Position numbers and translations under genes: made by a program. DNA of 64,000 nt from an uncultured Eubacteriales bacterium. Lineage in GTDB: Bacteria; Bacillota; Clostridia; Peptostreptococcales; Anaerovoracaceae. The stretch covers positions 51,730 through 115,729 of the forward strand of contig CADBJW010000009.1 in the NCBI GenBank assembly GCA_902795135.1, written 5' to 3'. Shown in pieces: positions 53,075-62,178 of the stretch. The notes under the pieces were generated by a model. That model was not told the DNA's origin. It did no database searches and worked only from the letters and a program-made list of their open reading frames with translations. Each line of letters starts with the position of its first letter. The first letter of the stretch is position 1.

Positions 53075-54430
53075 TTATTGGCTGAGTTGCTTGATTTCTT
53101 TCTTGTAAAGAATGATAAATGCAATAATCAGATATGCCGTTCCAATGATTTCTGCCAGTGGGAAGGAAAACCATACGGCGTTCAATCCGATCACTTTGCC
53201 CAGTATATAGGCCAGAGGCAGAACCCCAACCAACTGACGGATCAGAGAACTCCAAAGGCTCAAAAACCCATGTCCGGATGCCTGGAAAACGGCAGATGTC
53301 ATAATACCGTAGGACGCTGGCAGGAAACAAATGCTGATGGCCCGAAATGCGGGAACACCGATGGAGTAGATTTCCGGATTTCCTTGAGAGTTGAACGCGC
53401 TGAGAAGTTGGTGCGGAAACAGCTGGAATACGATCAGGCCAAGGGACATGATGATAAAGGCTAAAAGAAATCCTTTCTTGTAGGCGTCCATGAAACGATC
53501 TTTGTTTTTCGCACCATAATTGTATCCGAGCACCGGCAGGACTCCCTGATTCAATCCGAAAACCGGCATGAAAATAAATGACTGAAGTCTGCCGTATACA
53601 CCCATTACTGCAACGGCTGTTTCCGTAAAGGAATTGAGGATCATGTTCATGCCAAACTGCATGACGGATCCGATGCACTGCATCAAAATCGCAGGGCCCC
53701 CAACCGCATAAATATCTTTGATAATGCTCTTGTCCCACTTCCATCCGCGAATTTTAACATGGATGAGTTTATTGAATTTAAACAGCATAAACTGTCCCAG
53801 CACCATGGAGAACAACTGCCCGAAAATCGTTGCTATGGCTGCCCCGGTAATACCCATTTCCGGGAATGGACCCAAGCCGAAGATCAGAATCGGATCCAAA
53901 ATAACATTGGTCACAGCTCCGGTGATCGTGCAAAGCATCGGCAATACCATGTTCCCGGTAGCCTGCAGGATCTTCTCCGTTGTAATCTGCACGAAAATAA
54001 ACAGAGAGCCCATGAGGATGATTGTCAGGTACTTGGCCCCTTCGTTGACAATGTATTCGGTCTCCGTCATGACGGCAATGATCGGTTTGGAAAGGAACAG
54101 TCCTACCAAAAAGAAGAAGGCCCAGTTGATGAAGGAAAGCCGGTATCCGTGGCAGGCCGCCAGATCTGCCTCTTCGAACCGCTTTGCGCCCAGCCTTCTT
54201 GAAATCAGCGAATTGATTCCAACGCCGGTTCCAACGGCACAGGAAATCAACACCATCTGCACTGGGAAAATATATGTGATGGCAGCCAAAGCCGCCTCAC
54301 TGATTTGTGAAACGAAATAGCTGTCGACGATATTGTACATAGCCTGCACCATCATGGATACGATAGCCGGCCAGGACATATTTATAATTAACCTACCAAC
54401 GGGCATAACGCCCATCTTATTTTCTCGCAT
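53075..54430 (-). CDS. MATE family multidrug/Na+ antiporter
   Basis: 451 residues, 12 membrane segments in two homologous halves. MGVMPVGRLIINMSWPAIVSMMVQAMYNIVDSYFVSQ and GINSLISRRLGAKRFEEAD are typical N-lobe blocks; FGLNQGVLPVLGYNYGAKNKDRFMDAYKKG is the matching C-lobe block, and LDPILIFGLGPFPEMGITGAAIATI lies between them. It exports drugs or metabolites against Na+ or H+. GAGGAG precedes the ATG. The promoter overlaps a REP-like inverted repeat. Confidence 0.93.
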   Translation of the reverse strand: MRENKMGVMPVGRLIINMSWPAIVSMMVQAMYNIVDSYFVSQISEAALAAITYIFPVQMVLISCAVGTGVGINSLISRRLGAKRFEEADLAACHGYRLSFINWAFFFLVGLFLSKPIIAVMTETEYIVNEGAKYLTIILMGSLFIFVQITTEKILQATGNMVLPMLCTITGAVTNVILDPILIFGLGPFPEMGITGAAIATIFGQLFSMVLGQFMLFKFNKLIHVKIRGWKWDKSIIKDIYAVGGPAILMQCIGSVMQFGMNMILNSFTETAVAVMGVYGRLQSFIFMPVFGLNQGVLPVLGYNYGAKNKDRFMDAYKKGFLLAFIIMSLGLIVFQLFPHQLLSAFNSQGNPEIYSIGVPAFRAISICFLPASYGIMTSAVFQASGHGFLSLWSSLIRQLVGVLPLAYILGKVIGLNAVWFSFPLAEIIGTAYLIIAFIILYKKEIKQLSQ

Positions 54431-54464
54431 GAAATAACTCCTCTATGTAATATCCCAAGCACTT

Positions 54465-54494
54465 ATATTACTCTCATATGTTTTGGTGTGTCAA
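54465..54494 (-). promoter_or_regulatory. Promoter of the MATE gene
   Basis: TTGACA (54494-54489) and TAATAT (54470-54465) with an 18-bp spacer. The perfect -35 is part of one arm of the inverted repeat at 54486-54518. Confidence 0.6.
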
Positions 54495-54518
54495 TAGGGA
54501 CGGTTCATTTTGACACAC
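54486..54518. repeat. REP-like inverted repeat (GTGTGTCA-N17-TGACACAC)
   Basis: Perfect 8-bp arms flank a 17-bp centre containing AGGGACGGTTCATTT. The form GTGTCA...GGGACGGTTC...TGACAC recalls short palindromic repeats scattered in clostridial genomes and often linked to REP-associated (Y1) transposases; this recollection is unverified. Only one copy is in the window and no transposase. Confidence 0.5.
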
Positions 54519-54526
54519 TATCATGC

Positions 54527-54564
54527 AAAAAAGTAACCGCGTCATTTCGACGCGGAGTACTTTT
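54527..54564 (-). terminator. Terminator after the secreted repeat protein gene
   Basis: Minus-strand stem AAAAGTA, then CCGCGTC, pairs with GACGCGG and TACTTTT around a short AAAT-type loop, running into a T-run. It closes the MMPL-secreted protein unit 43 bp after its stop. Confidence 0.9.
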
Positions 54565-54606
54565 CGCTTATCTTGATCAAATCGTTCTAGTCGAACATTT
54601 CATCTA

Positions 54607-56586
54607 TTATTTTTCGCAAATGGTTGTCTTGTAAATGAACTTCGTGTTGCCGTCCATGTCGGATGGCAGTTCGGTGAATACCTTGTAGCCCTTTGTAGCA
54701 TCCTTCATGTCGCTAAGGCCATTGGTCAGACCCTTCAGGTCATCTTTATAGAGATCTACAATCTTTTTGATGCCTTCATTGTAAAGCTTGCTCATGCCAT
54801 TGCTGAGCTTCTTGGAGCCGGAATCCAACTGATCAACACCGTCTGCAAGTTTGCCGGAATTTGACTGCAAAGATTCCATACCGTCGGCAAGCTGCTTCGC
54901 TCCACCTTCCAGTTCTTTGGAGCCGCTTTCCACGGCACTGGTACCGCCGCTCAAATCATAAGCGCCTTTAATCAAAGTGTCCTTTGTTTTTTTGTCGCCA
55001 AGATTTGCCAGCACCGTATTGTTGATGGTTTCTGCGCCTTTGATGCCCTTTAACAGTTCACCATTGGCAGCTGCATCAACACCCTGTACGATTTTTGACA
55101 ATAACCCAAGATTGTACAGCGCAGATGATTCCGTTGTTTCACTGCCAATCAGCGTCTGTGCACCGCTAATGGCACCCTGTGCAGTCTTAACATGGGTCAA
55201 ATTTGTGGCAACGTTTGAATTAACAAAATCCTGCGCACCGGAAACATTTTCCTTCGCATTTTCTAACGTGCCAACCAACGCTTCCTTCTGTTCATTCGTT
55301 AATACAGGGTCTGCATTGATGGCTGCAATGTCATTATCGATTTCTTCGACAGCTCCGCTCAAATCGACCGTTTGCAGATCCACCTGTCCAAGCTCGCTCT
55401 GTGCTGCCGTAAGATAACTGTTTATTCCGTCGACTTGCTTTGTCAAACCTTCAACCAGCAGAACCGCATTGTCCATATTGCTTCCAATTGACGTGATTCC
55501 GCCCTCAACCTGTCCCAAAACATTTTTCAGGCCAGGATTCTTGGCTAAATTCTTTTTATCACCAGTGCCCAAAGCAACTTTAACGGCACAAATACCCTTG
55601 TATATAAGCGCGCTTCCATCCTTCAGCTGTTTCGCGCCGCTGTGCAAGCTTATGGAACCAGTGTGTACCTGATCCGCCCCGTTCTTCAGCTGGTCAACGC
55701 CGTCTTCCAGTTCCGGCATGTTGTTGCTCAGCTTCGTGATGCCTTTGTAAAGCTGGTTGCTGCCGTCTACCAAAGCCTTTGAGCCTTTGTCCAGTTCGTT
55801 GATTTCGTCGTCATAATCCATATCGTCGAACTTGCTGGTGTTGATGTCGTTAAATACGGAGTTGGTAACGATCGTCATCATATCTTCCACAGCAAAATCC
55901 TTCGCCTTGCCTTTGATGGTGACGGAATCACCCATGCCGATGTCTTCCCCTTCCAGATCCAGATCTTCCGTCAAGCCAGGGGCTGCCATGCCGACAACGA
56001 TCTGCTTTTCTCCATCATCGATTACTTTGCCGTGATCAACGGTGATGTTCTTCATGCAGTCGTCTTCCACGATAAAGCCGGTCATGACGATGAATGGAAC
56101 TTTCGTGCCGTTCACCGATGAATTGTTTTCGTATTTGATGCGGATGGTCACATTGCCACTTTTGCCGTCCAGCTCTTTGCCGCTGACTTCCTGACCGTCC
56201 AGATAGTACTTGACGTTTAAGGTTACCGGCACTTCTTTGGTCGTTTTGCCCTGATAATAAATATCGTTGCCGCCGGCATTCCAGGTCAGCTTTTCGCCGG
56301 ACTGCTTGAAGGTTTCGTCCCCTTTGACGTTTTCAATGTCCTTCAGGTCCGACTTGTCCTCGATTTTATCAAGCTGCGGACCGTTTTTCAGATGATCGCT
56401 TACGATGACTTCATTCTGCGCTCCGGTAGAATCTGTAATAACGTATACCGACTCGTCCTTCTCGATCTCTGTATCTGCAAAAGCACTGGCCGTTGACAGC
56501 GTCATACAAACCATCGTTGCAAAAGCTGTCGCAAAGGCAATGGCCTTTCTTACTTTGAAGTGTCTGCTTCCCGTCCTTTTATACAT
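54607..56586 (-). CDS. Secreted Leu/Gly-repeat protein partnered with an MMPL pump
   Basis: 659 residues. A signal peptide (FATAFATMVCMTLSTASAFA) is followed by an Ig-like beta region (about 40-250, VTLNVKYYLDGQEVSG) and a long helical region of repeats such as LYKGITKLSNNMPELEDGVD and SLHSGAKQLKDGSALIYKG, with a Gly every seven or so residues, as in YhgE/Pip-type phage-infection proteins. No anchor is seen at the C-terminus. It overlaps the MMPL gene by 8 bp, so the two are made together; an extracellular or periplasm-like adaptor for the pump is my inference. Confidence 0.7.
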   Translation of the reverse strand: MYKRTGSRHFKVRKAIAFATAFATMVCMTLSTASAFADTEIEKDESVYVITDSTGAQNEVIVSDHLKNGPQLDKIEDKSDLKDIENVKGDETFKQSGEKLTWNAGGNDIYYQGKTTKEVPVTLNVKYYLDGQEVSGKELDGKSGNVTIRIKYENNSSVNGTKVPFIVMTGFIVEDDCMKNITVDHGKVIDDGEKQIVVGMAAPGLTEDLDLEGEDIGMGDSVTIKGKAKDFAVEDMMTIVTNSVFNDINTSKFDDMDYDDEINELDKGSKALVDGSNQLYKGITKLSNNMPELEDGVDQLKNGADQVHTGSISLHSGAKQLKDGSALIYKGICAVKVALGTGDKKNLAKNPGLKNVLGQVEGGITSIGSNMDNAVLLVEGLTKQVDGINSYLTAAQSELGQVDLQTVDLSGAVEEIDNDIAAINADPVLTNEQKEALVGTLENAKENVSGAQDFVNSNVATNLTHVKTAQGAISGAQTLIGSETTESSALYNLGLLSKIVQGVDAAANGELLKGIKGAETINNTVLANLGDKKTKDTLIKGAYDLSGGTSAVESGSKELEGGAKQLADGMESLQSNSGKLADGVDQLDSGSKKLSNGMSKLYNEGIKKIVDLYKDDLKGLTNGLSDMKDATKGYKVFTELPSDMDGNTKFIYKTTICEK

Positions 56587-58714
56587 CGATTGACTCCTCC
56601 TTCTCGGGACTTTGGTTTAACTTGTATTTATTGTAATGAAATGCTCCTTCTACCTGCTCAAAGCCTTTGGACGTTTTGATGATCACTTTGTCAAAGAGCA
56701 TCAGCATTGACGGCAGAATGAACATTACGACCAGGCAGCTGACAATCGCGCCCCGGGCCATAAATAATGTCATAGAACTGATAATATCGATATTGGAATA
56801 AACGGAAACGCCAAAGGTCGCCGCGAAGAATCCAAGCGCGCTGACGCAGACCGATGACATGGATCTGGAGTGCGCGATGCGCATGGCTTCCCGTGGTACC
56901 AGTCCCGCGTTCCGCTCGCGTTTGTACCGCGTCGTCATAAGGATGGCATAATCCACGGTCGCCCCCAGCTGAATCGTACTGATGCAGATGGAATCAATGA
57001 AGGACATGACCGTTCCTGTATAGAACGGGATCCCCAAATTGATGAAAATGGCCAGTTCGATGCAGGCTACCAAAATGATCGGCAGCGTGATGGACTGTAA
57101 TACGAAGAATATGATAAAGAAGATCGCGGCAACGGAAACCGCCGTAACGACCTTAAAGTCATGGTCTGTTACATCAATCAGGTCCTTCGTACATGGTCCT
57201 TCACCGATGAGCATAGCGTTTTTGTCATATTTCTTAATGATGCCGTGGATGGTATCGATCTGGTTGTTGAGTTCGTCTGTCGCAACGGAATATTCCGTGC
57301 CGACCATCATCAGCTCCCAGTTATCGCTCTTGACCATTCCGCTGAGAGATCCCGGGAGAATGGACTCCGGCACAGCAGGTCCAACACCGCTCTCAAGGCC
57401 AAGAGTCAGCACAACGCCGTCCACATTATTGATTTCCTCGATCATATTGCGAGATTCTTTCTCGGACAGCTTGGCATCCGAAAGAACCATCAGTTCCGTC
57501 TGGAGATTGAACTCATCACTCAACTTGTTGCTGGCGACCTTAAACGGCAACGTCTGCGGAACCCCTGAATCCAGATTATAATAGACATCCGTATGGGTAT
57601 ACCCAAAAAGGGCCGGTCCCAACAGCACCAGGAAAACAATGATCCAGATCGCCGGCCGCTTGGTGACCTTCTCGGACAGCTTATCAAAGGCCGGCATGAA
57701 CGGTTTATGCTTCGTCCTCAGGATCGGTTTTTCAAAAGCAAGAATCAGAGCCGGAAGCAGCGTGACACTGCCAATTACACCGAGCAGTACGCCCTTTGCC
57801 ATAACGATCCCAAGATTCAGCCCCAGCGTAAAAGTCATAAAGCAAAGGGCCAGGAATCCGGCAATCGTAGTAATCGAACTTCCCGCTACAGACGTAAGAG
57901 TCTTGGCAATTGCATTGGCCATAGCCTCTTCCCGTTCCATCTTCAATTCAAATCGATGTTCCTGATAGCTGTGCCATAGGAATATGGAATAGTCCATAGT
58001 GACCGCCAGCTGCAGCACCGCTGCAATGGCCTTTGTGATATAAGAAATATCGCCGAAGAACAGGTTGGATCCCATGTTATAAATAATGGTGATGCCGATT
58101 CCCATAACAAAGACGACAGAAATCATCCAGGAATCGAGAAGCAGGGCCATAATCAGAGTTGCTAAAACAACGGCAATGGCAACGTAGATCGGTTCTTCGG
58201 ACTCCGCAATGTTTTTCAGGTCCAGTACAAAGGCACTCATGCCACTAACGAAGCACTGTTTGCCGCCGATTTCACGGATGTCCTCCACGGCTTCCAAGGA
58301 CCCGTCATCCGACGTCGGTGAATCGAAGAAAACCGCCATGAGTGTGGTGTCGCCTTCATTGAAGGCATCATATACATCTTTTGGCAGGATCTCCATTGGT
58401 GTCGACAGATCCAGGACGCTATCGTACCAAACGACGCTGTCTACATGGTTGACCTTCTCGATCTTTGCTTTTGTTTTTGCCACGTCTTTTTTATCCATGC
58501 CGTCAAACATAACCATGGCAAAACCGCCCTTGTTGAATTCATCCAGCAGGATATCCTGTCCCCGGACTGTTTCCATAGTTTCCGGAAGATAAACGAGTAC
58601 GTCAAAATTGACCCTCGTATTGATGTAGCCGATGATGGACGGGATCAACAATAACAAACAGATGACCAGAATGATTTTTCTTTTTCTTGTTACAGCTCTT
58701 CCGAACTTTAACAT
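56579..58714 (-). CDS. MMPL family RND transporter
   Basis: 711 residues. Two halves, each with one membrane segment, an outside domain and a five-helix block: LKFGRAVTRKRKIILVICLLLLIPSIIGYINT, then TMDYSIFLWHSYQEHRFE in the first block (about 160-345), and DYAILMTTRYKRERNAGLVPREA in the second (about 520-690). The Asp-Tyr pairs are the proton relay of MMPL proteins. Relatives carry lipids, surfactants or peptides outward. The secreted repeat protein follows with an 8-bp overlap and a tetR gene lies upstream on the same strand. Confidence 0.9.
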   Translation of the reverse strand: MLKFGRAVTRKRKIILVICLLLLIPSIIGYINTRVNFDVLVYLPETMETVRGQDILLDEFNKGGFAMVMFDGMDKKDVAKTKAKIEKVNHVDSVVWYDSVLDLSTPMEILPKDVYDAFNEGDTTLMAVFFDSPTSDDGSLEAVEDIREIGGKQCFVSGMSAFVLDLKNIAESEEPIYVAIAVVLATLIMALLLDSWMISVVFVMGIGITIIYNMGSNLFFGDISYITKAIAAVLQLAVTMDYSIFLWHSYQEHRFELKMEREEAMANAIAKTLTSVAGSSITTIAGFLALCFMTFTLGLNLGIVMAKGVLLGVIGSVTLLPALILAFEKPILRTKHKPFMPAFDKLSEKVTKRPAIWIIVFLVLLGPALFGYTHTDVYYNLDSGVPQTLPFKVASNKLSDEFNLQTELMVLSDAKLSEKESRNMIEEINNVDGVVLTLGLESGVGPAVPESILPGSLSGMVKSDNWELMMVGTEYSVATDELNNQIDTIHGIIKKYDKNAMLIGEGPCTKDLIDVTDHDFKVVTAVSVAAIFFIIFFVLQSITLPIILVACIELAIFINLGIPFYTGTVMSFIDSICISTIQLGATVDYAILMTTRYKRERNAGLVPREAMRIAHSRSMSSVCVSALGFFAATFGVSVYSNIDIISSMTLFMARGAIVSCLVVMFILPSMLMLFDKVIIKTSKGFEQVEGAFHYNKYKLNQSPEKEESIDV

Positions 58715-58747
58715 GTCGCTTACCTCGTGTTGATTAAATCTTTACTA

Positions 58748-58773
58748 GTTTGGTATAGTTTTAATACACAAAC
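58748..58773. promoter_or_regulatory. Imperfect palindrome upstream of the MMPL gene, possible TetR operator
   Basis: GTTTGGTATAG at 58748-58758 mirrors CTATACCAAAC-like sequence ATACACAAAC at 58764-58773 with a one-base offset. It lies 34 bp before the MMPL start, in the gap after tetR. Size and place suit a TetR-family operator. Confidence 0.35.
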
Positions 58774-58816
58774 CTTTCATTATATTAACAAGAACCCTGA
58801 AACATTGCTATATACA

Positions 58817-58850
58817 ATAAAAGAGACATGCACAATTTTTGTGCATGTCT
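58817..58850 (-). terminator. Terminator after tetR
   Basis: AGACATGCACAA and TTGTGCATGTCT form a perfect 12-bp stem around a 3-base loop, followed on the minus strand by CTTTTATT. It separates tetR from the MMPL unit. Confidence 0.85.
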
Positions 58851-58890
58851 TCTGTTTTGTTAAAGATTTCAGAATTTTGCTACTGAACAA

Positions 58891-59469
58891 TTACTTGTTC
58901 GAAAACTGTTTGAGGGATTCATCGATACTCTTGAAAGTCTGTTCGATGGTTCCGTAAAACACATTGGTGTAGAGCGTCGCCATGTTCTCAGGATTCTCTT
59001 TCATTCCGTCTTTGATCCACTTGATGGTAGCTCCCAACAACACATTCGTATAGAAATCTGCAGTGATTTCTTTGACTTGAACCGAGTAATCCGTCTTCTT
59101 AAATTCCTTGCCGATGACCGTGAGCGCATACTTAAAGATAACCGAATCCAGGTAATCTCTCAGTTCACGACTATCTACAAAATTGTAGATGTGTTCGATC
59201 ATGGTTTTATGATGATAGACGAATTCAAGACCTTCCAGAAATCCACCGGACCAATCTTCATCGTGTTCATATTTGACCAGCATTTTCTCGATTTCATTGG
59301 TAAAATAACAGTTTAATGCATCATAAACATCATGAAAATGATAATAGAAGGTATTTCTCGTCAACCCGCATTTATCCGTAATGTCCACAACGTTGATTTT
59401 ATCTAACGGCCGCTCTTCCAACAGCTCCGTCAGCGCCTCCGTCAAAGCACGTTCTGTAATGTTCAGCAT
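58891..59469 (-). CDS. TetR/AcrR family transcriptional regulator
   Basis: 192 residues. The N-terminal helix-turn-helix is ALTEALTELLEERPLDKINVVDITDKCGLTRNTFYYHFHDVYDAL, with the TFYYHF recognition helix end of this family. The ligand domain (about 60-192) ends KWIKDGMKENPENMATLY, as in the DhaS/clostridial TetR_C_8 group. It is 18 bp after the HD hydrolase and just upstream of the MMPL gene, which it likely represses. GAGGGG precedes the ATG. Confidence 0.9.
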   Translation of the reverse strand: MLNITERALTEALTELLEERPLDKINVVDITDKCGLTRNTFYYHFHDVYDALNCYFTNEIEKMLVKYEHDEDWSGGFLEGLEFVYHHKTMIEHIYNFVDSRELRDYLDSVIFKYALTVIGKEFKKTDYSVQVKEITADFYTNVLLGATIKWIKDGMKENPENMATLYTNVFYGTIEQTFKSIDESLKQFSNK

Positions 59470-59487
59470 AATCCCCTCTTCTTCAGC

Positions 59488-60111
59488 CTAAAAATCTTCC
59501 AGGGAAATATCGCCTTCAATGTTTCCCCGATCAATGTTTCTCTGCAGTAAGGGCTTGGAAAATTCTTCCCACAGCACTTTCGAACCTTTGGCTGTCCTTT
59601 GCTGCCGCTCAATAGCCCAGGACAGTTTGACGCCTTTTTCTTTCCAGTCTCTTCCCTCCGATGCATCGTTGAGCATGATGGGCTGGACGTTATCCAATGC
59701 TTTTGCAAATCTGGCTTCCGGACTCTCGCCCGCTTCGAACTCTTCAAACAGTTCGTGCATGGCCTTTGCCTGATCCTCCGGCAAAATTCCAAAGATCCGT
59801 TCCGCGGCCTTTTGCTCGCGTTCCGCTTGGGTCTTGAGTCCTTCCACGTCGTAAGCGTAGGTGTCCCCCGCATCGATTTCGACGATGTCATGGATCAAAA
59901 GCATTTTGATCGTCTTGAGCACATCCACCTTCTCATTGGCGTATTCGTCGAGCAAAAAGGCCATGATTGCCATATGCCATGCGTGTTCCGCATCGTTTTC
60001 CCGTCGGCTACCGGAGCATAGAAACGACTGTCGGAACACTTCTTTTTCCTGGTCGATTTCTCTGCAGAAATCCATCTGTTTCTGCAGACGTTCGCCATCA
60101 AATCCATCCAT
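59488..60111 (-). CDS. HD-domain phosphohydrolase (YfbR/HDDC2-like nucleotidase)
   Basis: 207 residues from ATG 60111, which has GGAGG 8 bases upstream. HD residues appear as ENDAEHAWHMAIMAFLLDEY, LLIHDIVEIDAGDTYAYD and a late Asp in KALDNVQPIMLNDASEG. Length and layout match HD_3 proteins such as YfbR and human HDDC2, which remove phosphate from deoxynucleoside 5'-monophosphates. The place after the pyrimidine genes fits a nucleotidase. Two in-frame ATG codons lie just upstream (60126, 60138). Confidence 0.8.
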   Translation of the reverse strand: MDGFDGERLQKQMDFCREIDQEKEVFRQSFLCSGSRRENDAEHAWHMAIMAFLLDEYANEKVDVLKTIKMLLIHDIVEIDAGDTYAYDVEGLKTQAEREQKAAERIFGILPEDQAKAMHELFEEFEAGESPEARFAKALDNVQPIMLNDASEGRDWKEKGVKLSWAIERQQRTAKGSKVLWEEFSKPLLQRNIDRGNIEGDISLEDF

Positions 60112-60136
60112 ATCGTGATCCTCCATAACGTTTCTC

Positions 60137-60145
60137 ATTATATCA
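60137..60145 (-). promoter_or_regulatory. Extended -10 promoter before the HD hydrolase
   Basis: TGATATAAT (60145-60137) is a perfect extended -10 element; no good -35 lies 16-18 bp upstream. It begins just past the pyrI stop and would let the HD hydrolase and tetR be transcribed apart from the pyr operon. Confidence 0.5.
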
Positions 60146-60147
60146 TA

Positions 60148-60564
60148 TTATTTTGCTTTGCTCTCACAATACTTGCAGCGGTAGACTTTATTTTTCCGGT
60201 CCGTCAGGCGGAATACCTGAGGCAGTTCCTGCTCGATGGTCGTGATGCAGCGTGGGTTCTTGCATTTGATGACATCAACGACTTCGTTTGGAAGTTCCAG
60301 ATGTTTGCGTTTTGCCAGTTTCCCGGATTTGATGATGTTAACGGTGATGCCAGGATCCACAAATCCAACGGCGTCGATGTTCAGATCGATCAGCTTGTCG
60401 ATTTTCAGAATGTCCTTGCGTCCCAGTTTTTCGCTCGGCGCGTTCTGGATCAGCGCTACTTCGCAATCCAGTTTGTCCAGATTCAAAATGTTATATAACC
60501 GCATTCCCTGACCTGCTTTGATGTGGTCCAGAACGATTCCGTCTTCAATTTTTCCTATAATCAT
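60148..60564 (-). CDS. pyrI: Aspartate carbamoyltransferase regulatory subunit
   Basis: 138 residues. The allosteric domain has GKIEDGIVLDHIKAGQGMRLYNIL and KLGRKDILKIDKLIDL; the C-terminal zinc domain has CKNPRCIT and YRCKYCESKAK, four Cys that bind Zn and join the catalytic trimers. With PyrB it makes an E. coli-like allosteric ATCase, which is usual in Clostridia but not in Bacillus. AGGAGG precedes the ATG. It follows pyrB by 34 bp. Confidence 0.96.
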   Translation of the reverse strand: MIIGKIEDGIVLDHIKAGQGMRLYNILNLDKLDCEVALIQNAPSEKLGRKDILKIDKLIDLNIDAVGFVDPGITVNIIKSGKLAKRKHLELPNEVVDVIKCKNPRCITTIEQELPQVFRLTDRKNKVYRCKYCESKAK

Positions 60565-60598
60565 GTATGTTCCTCCTTGTAATTGTGTTTGCCCTTTC

Positions 60599-61519
60599 CT
60601 ATGCCTTTGCTTCTTCCAGAAGCTTCAGAATCAGTGCCATACGAATGAATTTACCATTGCGTACCTGTTCGAAATATCTGGCTCTCGGGTCGTCATCTAC
60701 GGCAACAGAAATTTCGTTGACTCTTGGCAGCGGGTGCAGAATACTCAGATCTTCTTTCGCGTTTTCCAGCTTTTCCGGTGTCAGAATGTAGCTGTCCTTT
60801 AAGCGCAAGTAGTCCTGTTCATTGAAGAATCGTTCTCTCTGGACTCTGGTCATGTAGAGGATGTCCAGCTGCGGCATCGCATCTTCCAGATCGTCGGTTT
60901 CCACATATTCGATGTGCTGTTTTTCCAGGGTTTCGTACTTCAGGTATTCCGGAATCCGCAGTTCATCCGGTGAGATCAGGATGAATTTGTTCCCCGGATA
61001 TCTGGACATGGCATTGATCAAGGAGTGTACCGTACGTCCGAATTTCAAGTCTCCGCAAAGGCCGATGGTCAGGCCTTCCAGCTTGCCCTTTTCACGGCTG
61101 ATGGTGAGCAGGTCGGTCAAAGTCTGGGTCGGATGGTTGTGTCCGCCGTCTCCCGCATTGATCAAAGGTACGGTTGATCTGCGGATGCCAACGACCGGGG
61201 CGCCTTCCTTTGGATGACGCATGGCAATGATGTCCGCATAGGCGCCAACGGTCCGGACGGTGTCCGCAACGCTCTCGCCTTTTGCTGCAGAAGAACTCTG
61301 TGCTTCCGAGAATCCCAGCACGTTTCCACCAAGCTCATACATTGCAGCTTCAAAACTCAGTCTCGTTCTCGTGGATGGTTCGAAAAACAGGGTGGCCAGT
61401 TTTTTACCGTCACACTTATGCGCATACTGATCCGGGTGCGCGATGATATCCTTTGCCACTTCGATCATTTCGTCCAGTTCTTTTACGGACAGATCCATAA
61501 TGTCAATCAAATGTCTCAA
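60599..61519 (-). CDS. pyrB: Aspartate carbamoyltransferase catalytic subunit
   Basis: 306 residues. [21 protein letters not shown] is the carbamoyl-phosphate site, with [12 protein letters not shown] and [11 protein letters not shown] near the C-terminus. It forms carbamoyl aspartate in UMP synthesis. I take TTG 61519 as start: GGAGG is 8 bases upstream and the length matches the family; an earlier in-frame TTG lies inside that site. It partners with pyrI. Confidence 0.95.
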   Translation of the reverse strand: MRHLIDIMDLSVKELDEMIEVAKDIIAHPDQYAHKCDGKKLATLFFEPSTRTRLSFEAAMYELGGNVLGFSEAQSSSAAKGESVADTVRTVGAYADIIAMRHPKEGAPVVGIRRSTVPLINAGDGGHNHPTQTLTDLLTISREKGKLEGLTIGLCGDLKFGRTVHSLINAMSRYPGNKFILISPDELRIPEYLKYETLEKQHIEYVETDDLEDAMPQLDILYMTRVQRERFFNEQDYLRLKDSYILTPEKLENAKEDLSILHPLPRVNEISVAVDDDPRARYFEQVRNGKFIRMALILKLLEEAKA

Positions 61520-61553
61520 TTCTAGTACCTCCAATAATTTTATTCAAACTTCA

Positions 61554-62162
61554 TCATAAACTGTTTCGGAATTCCATCAGATAGTCGATATCTTCTGGTT
61601 TGATATAGCCCGTCTCCGCAGCTGCCTTGCAGGCGCTGTCAAAATCCGTCAGGCTGGTGTATTCAAAACCTGCTTCTGCAAAAGCATCCGCTGCCTTTTG
61701 CAGATTGTATGAGAAAATGCTCACTACGCCAATCACCTCAGCCCCTGCTTCTTCCAGTGCCTTGGCCGCGCTGATCACGCTGCCGCCTGTGGAAATCAGA
61801 TCTTCGATGACGAGGACTTTTTGACCTGGAAGAACCCGGCCTTCAATGCGGTTTGTCCGTCCGTGGTCTTTGGCTCCGGAACGAACATATCCCATAGGCA
61901 GTCCCATGGCGTAACCACAGATAGCCGCATGGGGAATACCGGCCGTCGCCGTTCCGAACAAGGCCTCTGCCTGGGGGTAGTGTTCACGAATCAGCTCCAT
62001 CAGGCCTTCTTCGATGACCTGCCGGTTCTCCGGATCCGTCAGTACCAACCGGTTGTCACAGTAAATGGGGCTTTGGATCCCGCTTGCCCATGTAAAAGGC
62101 TCCTCTGGGCGGAAGAACACCGCCTTAGCGTTAAGCAGTGCTTTTGCTGCCTTGATTTTCAT
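61554..62162 (-). CDS. pyrE: Orotate phosphoribosyltransferase
   Basis: 202 residues from ATG 62162 with AAGGAG upstream; the frame is open for 57 codons before it but that part overlaps pyrF and has no family features. The PRPP-binding motif is [21 protein letters not shown], and [16 protein letters not shown] and [17 protein letters not shown] are PyrE blocks. It joins orotate to PRPP. It lies after pyrF and before pyrB. Confidence 0.95.
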   Translation of the reverse strand: MKIKAAKALLNAKAVFFRPEEPFTWASGIQSPIYCDNRLVLTDPENRQVIEEGLMELIREHYPQAEALFGTATAGIPHAAICGYAMGLPMGYVRSGAKDHGRTNRIEGRVLPGQKVLVIEDLISTGGSVISAAKALEEAGAEVIGVVSIFSYNLQKAADAFAEAGFEYTSLTDFDSACKAAAETGYIKPEDIDYLMEFRNSL

Positions 62163-62178
62163 AGAGTGTACTCCTTTC

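Noticed and set aside
61519-61534. PyrB start at TTG 61534
   Set aside because: That codon overlaps the GGAGG that serves TTG 61519, eight bases downstream.
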